DNA of 64,000 bases from Ficedula albicollis (lineage: Eukaryota; Chordata; Aves; Passeriformes; Muscicapidae), in assembly GCF_000247815.1 (NCBI RefSeq), contig NW_004775932.1, positions 299,459 to 363,458 on the forward strand, written 5' to 3'. A program made the position numbers and the translations under genes. Position 1 is the stretch's first letter, and each line of letters begins with the position of its first letter. The notes under the pieces were generated by a model that saw only the letters and a list, made by a program, of their open reading frames with translations, did not search any database and was not told where the DNA came from. Shown one piece after another: positions 38,637 through 51,273 of this stretch.

Positions 38637-41600
38637 CTCCTCTTTACAAAAATCAATTAAAGCCATGTTTTTAACCACTTTCTCCCCAGCCATTGTTGCA
38701 AGCTGGGGTTCCCAGATTTCCTCTGTCTCCCTCCAAATCCTCTTGAAAACAACAGCCAGAGGAAGAAATAGTGTGATGTAGAGGACCTTTATGGAAAGAA
38801 ACCTTTTCAGGCTGGGCAAGATAAAGCTCATTTCCTGGTAGTTTTTACTCCAACCTGTCCCTTTTGTTATAGAAGTACAGAGCCATGAAGTCATCTATTC
38901 AATGGTTTCAGCCCTCCTTCCTGGTTGTAAATGACCCATATATTCCTTTTGATTTTCATTAATTTGGTGGATATTCAAATAAACCCAATGAATAGTTTAT
39001 GCACATTTGACTGTTGCTTTGAGGGATTTCTCATACTGTCTACTCATTGTCTAAAACTCAAGGTATTGTTTCTACTCCAGTGGAGAAGTCCTACAACCAA
39101 GGAGATTTCAAGATGGCCAAACACCCTCAGGACTGTTCTTCACATAAACATCAGTTATTACCAGCATCTAAAACATTTCCCCTTTCTGCAAAAGAAAAAT
39201 GATTATATAAAAAAAGCCAAGGCTTTTGACATACAAAGCAAGTGCTACTTCTCCCCTGTAGATATTTTCACTATTATGCAGCACTCATCCAGGAACAATC
39301 TTTGAAATTATTTGACAGTCATTTGCACATACATCAAAATATTTGTCATATAGGAGATCTTCAGAGGAAATGTCATCTTTAAGACTTGGTCAGTGGCCTG
39401 GCTCAGGTGATAAACTAAACTACCTTAAATTCATGTTCTTTTGTAGATGATTTCCTTTATAAATAAGTTAATATTGTTCACCAGGTATTGACAGCTAGCC
39501 ACTGACAGTGGCATGCACTGAAATCAGAAGGTCTTGAGAAAAAGTGGTCAGAACAACCTAGTATATCATTTTTAAAGAAGTCCATTGCTTAAACAAAAGA
39601 TCATACATGAGCTATCTGAATGCCAAATAGAAGATTCTTCAGCCTGTTCTTCCTCACTGATTCATCTTCTTAACCCTTACAAAGTTGCTACACTTGTGTA
39701 AGGCTTCTGTAAAAAAAGGAAAAGCATATAAAGCCCATTTTATCATACAGAAAAATTAAAGAATTCACAGGCGAAGGGAGTATTCTATATATTAGTATGT
39801 GTAGAGTCCTACGTCAGACAAACCCTCAGCACAACCTATGAAGTAATTATTTTTGTTCACTCTGTATTTCCCTCTGTAACAGTGATTTAGGGTATTTTTA
39901 TTTCATGGCTTTTGTTTCCTTAAACACTACACATGATTCCCACCCATCCCTTTTTACTGGGCCCTTACATTATACTGTAGCTAGCATGACAGCACAGGGG
40001 AACAGTCTCAAAGCAACAAAGCTCCCAGAAATCAGACATTTCCCAATCATCTATCACTTAGCCCTTTTTTCCCCCTCCAAATAATGGTCTCATAGCAAGT
40101 GCTGATATAATACTCTTAGAGTCAAATGCACTGAAGGTCCTGTTAAAGTGATGTGGATAGTGCCCTTCAGCAGGAGACTTGCCCTTCCTATTACCTCTGT
40201 TCTGCCCCATTTTTCAACTCTTCCTGCCCTTTTATCACAAACCAAAAAGCTACCTTCTCACACACTTCTGCAGTCCCTCTCTGCATCAGCTGGCCCTTAC
40301 TAATTTGTCTTGAATGTTCCTTTGTTCTTTTTCCCTGCTTCAAAATAATTTTTATGCTCTGCTGCCTTTATAGGAAAATTTATTGATTCAATTAGAAAAT
40401 CCATGTTGTTACTTCCTTCCTCTGACCCCCGTTCATTGACAATATTTGGTGGGATGGGAAGTTTGTACATCTGGAAAGCACTTACAGCAGAGATTCTCAG
40501 CAACAAAATCGCCACAATAAAAACAAGAGCCCTGAGTAGTGTTTAGAGAAAACATTCTGGTTTCTGTGAGCCAGCACTGCACCTTCAACAGCTATTTCAC
40601 TCCCTCTCTAACAGAAAATTTTTACCCTCATGTGTGAAATATGTTTCCTCTTGTACACTGATTAACTCTGATCTTTCACCTTTAATCTAGATTTGAAAAT
40701 GCTGTACCTGGGGCATCACAGCTCTTTACTTCACCTAATCACTGAACTTTCTGATCCCAGATATTTAATCTCCTTGCCAAGATGTCTTGGAAAATGAGAA
40801 TTGCAAATCACATTCTCCAGAAGAGAAGTCAAAGTCTCCCATTATACGAGCAACATGATTATTTTATCTAAAAGGACAGATACAAAGCAACATCTAAAGA
40901 TCTGACACGAATTAATATTGCCCCTGATTTCTCAAAAGAAAATTGGTGTGAGTAATTCTTCACACATTTACCCAAAAAAGGTCAGATAATTACCTGGTAT
41001 TTTCTGGCACAACCCAGTTGAAGAGATTAGGGCCATGCTGATTTATACCAGCTAAATTTTTTGACCCCATGTGTGCTAACACTGCTCTGGTATTTTTCTT
41101 CTGTCTGATGACTTTTTCATTAGTTAACTAATATGTGATTTATTTTGATGAATAGGACAATTTTTTTCAATTTGCTCTTGTAATTAAGGTACATGATCAA
41201 CCATTTGTTATTCAAAAGTATGATGGCTAAGGTCTGTTTAAAGAAAAAAAAAAGTAGTGTGGAGTCCTTTAAAAGCTGTAGAGATTTAGAGAAAACAATT
41301 TTGAAGTTCTTACAAATTAAGTACTTTGCACAGACACATTATAAAGCTCTTTTCCATTTCTCAACAAGAACAATGACTCCGTAATAGAAATAAAAGCATA
41401 AAAACATTAAAGTGATGGTAGCCATGGAGCACACATTCACTGCACAAATATGCCCAATATTAATTGAAATGTATTAACTGTAAAAATAATAACCCTATTC
41501 TAAGGTAGGTAGAGAGTAGAACACTGAATAAAGTTACACTAGTGATTTATTTCTTTTACTGGTATATTGCATTTTATTCCCAATGAATTCCAACCTGCAT

Positions 41601-44600
41601 AAATAACTGAAATCCTCACATGTCAGAGACAGGCTGGTTTTGTGGCATTTCCACATAGGTCTCTAGCAGGAAAGGTTACCTCATGCTTGTTCCTAAGTTA
41701 ACTGCAGGTAGATGAGATATTCTCAGGAGACTTATGTCTGTTCCTGAATTTCTCAGTGCTTCACTCTACTTCAGTAACTTCCAAACTTTATACTGCATCG
41801 TTATATTACAGTGCACAAGGAGAACAGCCTTGACACGTGTGTGATAAGTTTGCTTTCAGATACGGGCAAAAAATCCCAAAGATATACCAGGGTTTACACA
41901 ACCCAAATATTTATGGGAAAGGCAAACTCTTTAAAAGGCCAATGTAAATAATAGGAGAAAACAACTGTTTGCATTTTTATCTTGTGAGCTGAAGCATGAA
42001 AGAATTCAGAGACTAACTTAGAGACCTAATTCTTGATCTGATGCTACCTGCCACCAGACCAGTGCTTAAACCAGTGTTAATTCTCAACTTACTTGCAAAG
42101 CTCAGTCTTTTCTTTCTCATTCGTTCAGTAGAAAGAGTTGAGAGAAGCTATTGGAAAACTGGCAACAAATATTCATAGAGAAACCATTTCAAAATAACCA
42201 AGTAACCCCTAACAATGGTCTTGATTGTAGTGGCACAATTTGCTAAAATGCTATTGAAAGAACAAGTGTCCTTCATTTGAAAAGGAACAAACATAAGAAA
42301 TCTTTTAATGTTGCAAAAAGATGGGGAAAAAATTGCAGCTTCGAAAATGTGAGGTTCTGGCCCACAGTGAACTGTATGCAAGGAACATACACAAGAAGGT
42401 TCTAGAACAAGTATTTTTAGTAGAGGAGCTTACACAAGCAGCAGAAGAAATAGGAAAGCACAAACTAAAGAAAAAGTGAAGTTAATGGACTGAAAAAGGA
42501 GTCCACCTCTGAAGAATAGCCTAGAAAGAGAACCATCTGGGCAGAATTATATCTAAATGATGTTGGCAATGAAATATGCCCTATTCCATTCCTTGTGGGT
42601 TTAAGAAAATGGGATTTTTTTCATTTAAAAAAAAAAAATATTTTTTTGCATCTTTTGTTCTCCAATGATCAGCAAAACCTCAAATCTGACTTTTCTAAAA
42701 TGGGATAATGGTTCTTGTTTAGTAGACAAGCATGGTTTTTTTATATCATAAACTGTGTAAAAATAAATACTGTAAAGTTTTTTACATTGTTTTAAATAGA
42801 CTTTGAAAAGGATGGAGAACTGATGATAAATGTTGGCCTAAATTTACACTGAAGAAGACCAAAATTCAGATATTAGACACATATTAAAACAGGCAAATAA
42901 GCTGAGTCATTTAGGAATAACTCAGCACTTCTAATTTAAGACACCTTCAAATGTTTAACACTGAGCTCTGACATCTAAAATTTCAGAGTTTCCTTCCTCA
43001 AGAAAGGATATCCTTTTCCAAGGAGTGGCGTACCTTTGTTAGACTCACTTTTAAAGAGTTGTGCCAGAACTTTCTGGGTAAATATGATTGTCCTGTGATG
43101 AAAGGAAGTTCACTCACAGGGCCATTTCAAACTGGCTTTCAGATCACCTGAAGAATGATACAGAAGATGCAAACACCTTGAGATATTGGGTAATACTGAT
43201 CTTGTTCATCAGATTCGCTACTCTAATATTGGCTACAAAATTTTCTGATAAGTACACTAATCTCAGCCTTCACAGAATTTTTCCAGCTTAATTTTTAAGG
43301 TTCATTGAGTCTGGGTAAGGCCTGGATTACTTGAGGTGCACCTTTGAAGAAGCACAAATTTTCTCAAACTCAAAACAGTACCAATTTTGTACCTTCTTCC
43401 CTTTAAAAAAATTATTAAAGAAAGGCCAGCTAAAACTATAAGCATTGACTCATTAGAGAAGCAGGAAATATAGATTCACTCCATCAAAACTAAAAGCCAA
43501 TATATTTCTTTTCCACTTGACACAAACAGTATCTCACAAGCCCATTCCCAAAAACTGACATTGTCAGTTCTGAACCACACAGGTTTACCTACAGTTTATT
43601 ATTCACAAATATTCATACATCTTTGATGTCAAAATAAAGAATCTGTATTTCATTTTTATCCCTTGCTCACTTTGAAGTTGTCGGCAAAACCCAGATAATG
43701 TCCACATGATAACGTTAAGGACATGATCTCTTTCCAAATAAATTTCTATAACCATCCACTTCTTGTTATCATCTTTTCCCTTAGTGTCAATCCATTCATA
43801 TGCTTTCTCTCATCCTTTTATTTCCTCTTTTCTACCTTTAATGTTTTTTCTTCTTTTTTTTTTTATTTTGCTAAATTCTCTTTATTGCTGAATGCTTTGC
43901 ATTGTTTCCCTTCTACATTTTTGTTCATTGTTTTTTCTTGTGTCTTTCAAAGTATTTCAGCCATCTTTCAACTGGCCTTTTATCCTACTCCTAGCTCATT
44001 TTTAGACTATGTTCCTTTCAACTTATTTTCTTCTGTTTTGTTACTCTTTTTCTTTTGATTCCTTTTCAACAGATTTGGCTACCTCTAAATGTTTCCCTGG
44101 AAATACCTCTGACATACCGTCAATGTTTGAACCAGGATGATTTCCTCTCCATAGCTGAAAATAGCATGAAAGAATGGATTTGACATCAAAGGTCCTAAAA
44201 GACAAAGCCTCTCTTAAGAGCCCTTCTAAATGTCCAGAGCAATTCCTAATTAAAATAAGAACTGATAGAGCTGAATTTTTTGTACCTATAGTGCTATGCC
44301 CTGTTAATATATGCTATGCTGTCTGTGAGAAATTAAGTGCAACATTAGACAGGGGTTGAAATACTCCAGGAAAATACAGTTTTCGGGGACTATCTGGTCT
44401 CATGGTCTCCACAGATTTAAATACAAAATGCCATATAAGCACCAAACTACAATCCTAGGAAACTAAAAATTTGACAAACCCAGCAGTTATAATGCCTAAA
44501 CTTTTAATTTCTTCAGCATACCCAGACAAATAGTTTTTTTACTGTGAAAAAAATAGTGTATATATGCATACATATAAGTTTGGTCTGGCTGTTATGGAAT

Positions 44601-45349
44601 ACTATATTTAGTGGTTCACAGGAGGCAGTGTACATGTTGTACTGCATACACTTTGAAGACATACTCTCTGGTTTCTGTCAGGAGCACAGAACACAGCATG
44701 TGCATATTGTTTCCTACTGATTTGTTCAGTACAAGGGCTTTTAAGCCAGAAGGTCTCTAATTCAGCATGGGCAGTCCTTATGACTGCAATTATGGGACTC
44801 GATATTGTCAATACTGGATTTAAAAAGATATAATGATAATCTGTACTTTCCTTTTTGTGTGCCATGTGAATTGGATTTATTACAAGAGGTATCTTCACTA
44901 CAATCATAATTAACCTGTATGGAAATGCTTCAGTCGGGCTTAACCTGCCTTGAAAACACTTTGGCAGAGCCTTTAGCCACTGGCTTGATTTTAGTTGCCT
45001 GAAGATCCCTCTAGACCCAGGTATGAAAGGCTACCTCCAACATCGTGACCTGAAATCTCACTGTCTCCTCACTTTGTTCTGCTCTTTGCTGCTGTTTATT
45101 CTTTACAGTCACCTCACCTTCTCCTCTTCAGATTTGCAGAACCTGCAATAGGATTGCAGTGAGTGGCCAAAGCATAGGAGAATACAGGGTCACTGATTTC
45201 AGCTCCAGTTTGGGAGAGTGTTTGAGCACAAGTTTATTCCTGATAAGGTGATGTTGCTAGACAAGAGAAAAATGTGACCCAATCCATTAGTCGCTTCTAC
45301 TGGTTCTGATGGACTCATCAATAGGATCAGGTCCCTGTACAACAGAGGT
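38637..45349. other. Unique AT-rich sequence, no gene seen
   Basis: No gene or repeat family is recognised. A T-rich stretch at about 43723-44055 translates as an open frame of Phe, Ser and Leu (111 codons), a composition effect and not a credible membrane protein. Confidence 0.6.
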
Positions 45350-45842
45350 TGTCATGTACTGGAATTTTGATGGAAAAGATAAGGATTTGACAGAAAGGTC
45401 TCACAGATATGAATGTATAACAGAAAGATCTTTGAATGTAGATTTTGAAGAAAGAATAGAAACATAGTAAATTTTGATATAGAAGAAAAGAATTGCTGAG
45501 GCAGTCTTACTGGGTAACTAGGAGGTAAAGAGTGAGTTGGAAGGGGTTTTTATGACTATGAGCAAAGGATAAATCCACCTCAAACAAAAGATGTTTTTAC
45601 CAAGCAAAAAGATTTTTACAGCCAAACAAGAAAGTCAATGTTGCAAGTAGAGAAAAAAATCTCAGAATTTTCCACTGCAAGAAAACTGAAAAAGAACTTC
45701 TAGCTTAAACTGTAACATACTAATTTTTTGTGATTGGAAAATAGTATCATAAATACAGCAATGTTAGTAGTTAAGATAAGCTATAGGTAACAGTAAAAGT
45801 ATTGATTGGTTGTTATGTCTTAAGATGCTCTGCAATTAAAAG

Positions 45843-45849
45843 TATAAAA
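45843..45849 (+). promoter_or_regulatory. LTR TATA box
   Basis: TATAAAA about 120 bp before the AATAAA signal of the same LTR. Confidence 0.6.
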
Positions 45850-45964
45850 TGCACTGTATCCAGAATTAAAATTGACTTCAGACAAACCCACAGCTGTGAC
45901 TGAAAAGGCTGTAGGCTCAGCTCTTGTCACCCCCAACCTGTGAATTGCTATATAATTTGAATAC

Positions 45965-45970
45965 AATAAA
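45965..45970 (+). terminator. LTR polyadenylation signal AATAAA
   Basis: Canonical hexamer about 40 bp before the proposed LTR end. Confidence 0.65.
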
Positions 45971-46009
45971 CAACATTTTAAAGAGCCACGTGGAGCCCTG
46001 CATCCTTCA

Positions 46010-49000
46010 TTCAGCTCTTATAGATTTTCTCAGTGAAATACTACATTTTTTTTTAAATTATCCTATTTTTAGAAAACTTATATCTTTTAAAACAGTGACA
46101 AAAGTGTTCTGAAGAGAATATTATTGGAAATGGGTTAAGATATGGGATGTCTAAACTATTTGGGATTTCTCAGGGTATCCCTTTTAACTGGTAATACAAG
46201 CATGGAGACTATCCTCATGAGCTGATTACAACAGGCTAAAGAGAAGTATGTTTTTCTTAAGTATGCTTCAGACCAGCACACACTATATGCAGCCAAGGGG
46301 AAAGGAAATGCAACCTATTTTCTAGAAAATCTGAAGTACTCCCACATTAAACAAAAAGAAAAATAACTGATCCATGTTTACAGTTCCAGCAATGAGCAAT
46401 TCTGTGCTACCAAACGGTGGTATTTTCACCCCTTTCTTCATGCTGCCTCTCTCTTTGGAATAGCTAGCACTCATTGATTACTATTAGAGGGCACTAAATG
46501 AACACATGGCTAAAAGAGCAACAGTAGCAACAGGCAACCTTTGTCTGCTATTTTTTTCTTAAAGACTCAGAAAAACAGCGTATGAAGGGTCAGTCCACGA
46601 TTTTTCCTACACAAGACTGCTTAGGAAGAAGTAGTAGGTATGGGGATTGCAGACTATGGGGCATGAAGCAAGGGGGCTTGCATCAGTGAGGCAGACCATG
46701 GAGGAGGTAACACCCATTACTGAGGGGTGCACCTGTGAGGTGCACGTGTTGATGCCACTGACAGCCACCAAACACAAGAACCACAAGGCAGGAGCAGGGC
46801 CCAGCCCCAGGCAGTGTTCAACTGGACATGGATCCAGCCTTCTCCTAAGCCCCAGGGCAAAGCTAGCACATTGCACCAGGTGGTGGAACAGAACAGCGTG
46901 GTGGCAGAGCGGGTGGGCATGGCATTGCTCCCGAAAGAGACATGCAGATCATCTCTGATCTTTCCAAGGAGGGAGAAGACAAGCTTTGTGAGGTCTGACA
47001 AAGAGGACCTGGCACCAGCAGTTGGCTTGATGGCCTAAGAAAAAGCTTACTTCTTGATAAAGTGCAATGTGCAGTACAGAAAGGTCCTCAGATATTTAAA
47101 ACACAGAAGCAAGCGAACTACAGGAGGCCAAGAGAGAGCAACATTTCGTCACACTTCTGCTATGTTAATTAAGGCAGCTCCTTTACCCTCATAAAACATG
47201 CATTAATGCAATTTTCTTAAAAATGGCAAGTCTCTATATATTCTTCACTGACGTTGTCAGTAGGCATTTCAGAAGCCAGAGGAAGACATTAGAATTACTG
47301 ATTTAAAAATCTCTGGTTCTGAGATCTGGACAGCTCACAATTTTCCATTCATGCCCTTTTCTCCTCCTATCCATTCAGTAATAAACACCAGCAAGATGTG
47401 TCAGCTGCCCTGGGATTGGGGGCAGATATTATGTTAATGTGTTTTATCTGCACAGCATATCTCCACTGAGTGATGACAGAGTTTCTGAGGCCAAATGGCT
47501 TAAAAAAAAAAAACGGGACATGGAGCTCTTGTGGGTGGGTGGGCGAAGTGTCTAAAAAGCCATTGGAATCTTAAAACTCTAAATCACTGATTCCACTCTA
47601 GATGGCATCCAGGAGAGGGCTGGAATGTAATAGAACACATTTGAACATCTTTTTCCAGATCTGCAGTGTCAAGATAAAATACGTCCCTACATACTTGTAG
47701 GTTAGCACCTAGAATTCTGATATGGCTACAAACCATGCAAAAAAGAGTAGTGAAGATATTATCCCCTCGATAATAGCATTAAACCTAATAGTTCACAGGC
47801 AATCACATGGGGACAATACAAGAGAGCAATGAACATAGGAATAATCAGATGCCAGAAGACACCAGGGCCTAACAAAATTTTTCAAAATATATATATTTTT
47901 AAAGATCTGCACAGAAAACTTCAAATTTTGTCCTTCCTGTGGAGGATGTGTGACACTGTTTTTCAACAAATTTGTCAAATGGGCAGTGTCATGGTACCAT
48001 GGGTCAGCCTCGTACATAAGTGCAGAAGTTGACTATCAGTTCCCGCATGTGAAATATAAAATGAAGGATATGGATAGGTTCCTCACTGGAACTTGCTCCT
48101 TGCTGCACCAGATTGACAAGGATGCTTTATCCGTAAGGTGCTGCTCATTAATAGTTTAAGTGCGACATGATTTGCCCTTGTTTTGCTGTTAGCTTTCCAA
48201 ATAGATGAGAGGATATAAGAGTTGAGAAGGTCAGAAACAAGAAACTGTATCCCCAACTCAAACACCTCTCTCATGAATGTAGTAAATGTTCTTAATAATA
48301 AATCCTTGATGAGGAGCTTGTAAATATATGTTTTGTCAGTTGAGTGTGGGATTAAATGTTAGAGCTCTTCTTAAAAAAACTAAGCAAAAACAAACAAACA
48401 AACAAACAAACACTAACAAAAAGCCAAACTATTTGAACATCTTGTAACTTTATAAACCTCAGTAGCTTTGAAGTCTATTTTGCTCACTAAATAAGTACAA
48501 TCTTTTTCCAGCTTTTCCTTAAGGTGATCTAAAGGTGGTTTCAAGATAGCTAGTTGACAGAATAGGCTTTGGCCTCTAGAGTAGCATGGTCTGTAAAACT
48601 AAGATAAAACTTTTACTGGGTGCTCAGCTTTGAAATACCTCTCTCAAGATATAGCCAGTGTACATTACAGCAAAAAATGCACACACAAAAGTGTATTCCT
48701 CCATTAAGATGCACAAGCTGGTCATGCACAAGCTGTATGCAAGTGTCTCCTGGTAACATGTTGGCTATACAAGGTTCTGGGCTTGGTTAGGTTAGGAAGA
48801 AGAGTGTGCATGGAACCTGAAGGGCCAATACTCAAGTCTGTGAGAGATGCAGTTTATTCTATTTGTGCTGTTCTTTGCCTCCTCACCAAACTCATATTCC
48901 ATTTCTGAATTTACCCACAAAAACTTTGACAATATATTAGAAATTCTTATGATTATTTCAGATAAAGAAATTAAGTTGCAGAAATTATGAACAGTATTCT

Positions 49001-49289
49001 TTCAGCTAACAATGCACCTTATTTTGAAGACAAAATCAGAATAATAAAGATATTTAGAAAAGTGTTTTGCTTGTTCTATCCAAGTAGTCTTGAATGCTTA
49101 GATTAGAAAAGCAGCAATCATCAGTTTAGGACAGCACAGCACTGTCTGCTGCGGAGTAATGACTGCAAAGTTAGGTAAATTAGGTATGATGAACCAGCCT
49201 GAAGCTTCCAGTGAGTTCATTACAGCGCACCATGCAAAAACCAGCCTAGCCAGAAGAGCTGAAATGCCTGGGGAAAAAAAGGATAGCTA
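46010..49289. other. Mostly unique sequence, no gene called
   Basis: A GC-richer island lies at about 46640-47040, with several overlapping open frames on both strands (up to 103 codons) but no protein I recognise. It could be a decayed processed pseudogene or simply composition. At about 47887-48159 a + frame stays open for roughly 90 codons, with no family recognised. (CAAA)n occurs at 48391-48412. Confidence 0.5.
48391..48412. repeat. (CAAA)n microsatellite
   Basis: About five CAAA units within a longer A-rich patch. Confidence 0.85.
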
Positions 49290-49295
49290 GTTCAG
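49290..49295. repeat. Target-site duplication (left), GTTCAG
   Basis: Exact match to 49927-49932. It directly precedes the TG start of the LTR. Confidence 0.85.
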
Positions 49296-49926
49296 TGCTG
49301 TGCTGCGTTTTTATGTTTTGTTAATGCTTTGTTCCGTTGTCCCCTATGTTAATGGTTTAACCCGAGTTGTATCTGCGTTTTTATGTTTTGTTAATGCTTT
49401 GTTCCGTTGTCCCCTGTGTTAATGGTTTAACCCAAGTTGTATGGTATCCTCCTACCCTTGTAGAATGTTCCTTGTTCCTCCTACCCCTGTTGTCAACCCA
49501 CCCGGTGCCTCCCCTTGCTTGGACATCCCCCTTGGAAATCTCCTAAACCTCCACGCCCCATTGGCCCATGTGACTCATTCTCCTCCCCCTGCTTCCCTCA
49601 TTGATTCTTGCTTATGTAAACCCTGCCTTTTGCTCCTCCCCAGGATATCCCCAATTGGTGAAAGATTTGTACCCTCCCCTAGAACCTCCCCTGTTTAAAA
49701 GTCCCTGCACAGCCAGTTTCTTGGTCTTTTTGTAGCTAACCTGTCCCTGCTGTAAAGGCTGCTTGGGAACCATATGGAAGGCTTCTACATCATCCTTGCC
49801 TCCACTTGTGTCTGTTATATCTGTGCCATAGAGCATCAATTCTAAGCTGTATTCCTAATCACATTTAGGGAGCAGCCCAGTCTTGGTGTGGTTCTGGGAG
49901 CTAGCCTTGACTCTGGCACCCCATCA
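49296..49926 (+). mobile_element. Solo LTR, class II (ERVK-like), 631 bp
   Basis: It begins TGCTGTGCTGCG and ends CACCCCATCA, with exact 6-bp duplications (GTTCAG) on both sides. TTTAAAA at 49694-49700 is a plausible TATA variant, which supports + orientation; no clear AATAAA follows. The U3 is strongly pyrimidine-rich. A 70-bp direct repeat sits at the very start of U3. No gag, pol or env is attached. The class assignment follows from duplication length. Confidence 0.83.
49304..49443 (+). repeat. 70-bp direct repeat at the 5' end of LTR U3
   Basis: The unit starting tgcgtttttatgttttg at 49304 repeats at 49374. Two internal substitutions separate the copies (cctatg versus cctgtg, cccgag versus cccaag). 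Paired direct repeats of this size in U3 are a known form of retroviral enhancer, but an enhancer role here is inference. Confidence 0.95.
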
Positions 49927-49932
49927 GTTCAG
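49927..49932. repeat. Target-site duplication (right), GTTCAG
   Basis: Exact match to 49290-49295, next to the CA end of the LTR. Confidence 0.85.
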
Positions 49933-50070
49933 CTTGACCATTAAAAAAAAATGTATATTGGGAAAAATTCTGCTTTGGGCACATCTGGCAACCTGGACCA
50001 TCCTGTCCGTATCCTGTAGCTGCCCAACATTAGAAGTTGGAAGAAAACAAAGAGAAACAGGGCCTTGAAA

Positions 50071-50075
50071 CCACT
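50071..50075. repeat. Target-site duplication (left), CCACT
   Basis: CCACT precedes TGTCCTGG at 50076. The same five bases follow the opposite LTR end at 50964-50968, and again at 51156-51160 through the 192-bp duplication. Confidence 0.75.
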
Positions 50076-50963
<888 letters not shown>

Positions 50964-50968
50964 CCACT
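50964..50968. repeat. Target-site duplication (right), CCACT
   Basis: It follows the aaca end of the LTR and matches 50071-50075. It is copied again at 51156-51160. Confidence 0.75.
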
Positions 50969-51273
50969 CTAAGGAATCAGTGGCAACTCAGTGCTGAAAA
51001 GCATCTGAATATGAGCACAAAAGCCAGCTGCAATTGCGGAGACAGGAAAAAGCGGATGGAACAAGACAGCAGGAAGGAAGCGACACAGTAATAGAAAAAA
51101 CACTCAATCCCCAATTAAATTGACATAGTAATAAAAAGACACTCAACCCCCAACACCACTCTAAGGAATCAGTGGCAACTCAGTGCTGAAAAGCATCTGA
51201 ATATGAGCACAAAAGCCAGCTGCAATTGCGGAGACAGGAAAAAGTGGATGGAACAAGACAGCAGGAAGGAAGC

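Larger units (their letters stand above)
45350..46009 (+). mobile_element. ERVL-like LTR, about 660 bp
   Basis: The right half has the order of an LTR: TATAAAA at 45843-45849, then AATAAA at 45965-45970, then a short U5 ending cctgcatccttcattca, an ending I associate with avian ERVL LTRs. The left end is set at TGTCATGTACTGG (45350) as the best TG start, but no matching target-site duplication was found, so that boundary is uncertain. An imperfect roughly 31-bp repeat (cagaaaggtct..., cagaaagatct...) lies near 45390-45440. No internal coding region follows. Confidence 0.65.

Noticed and set aside
43723..44058. 111-codon Phe/Ser/Leu-rich frame resembling a membrane protein
   Set aside because: The underlying DNA is simply T-rich, and any frame in it looks hydrophobic.
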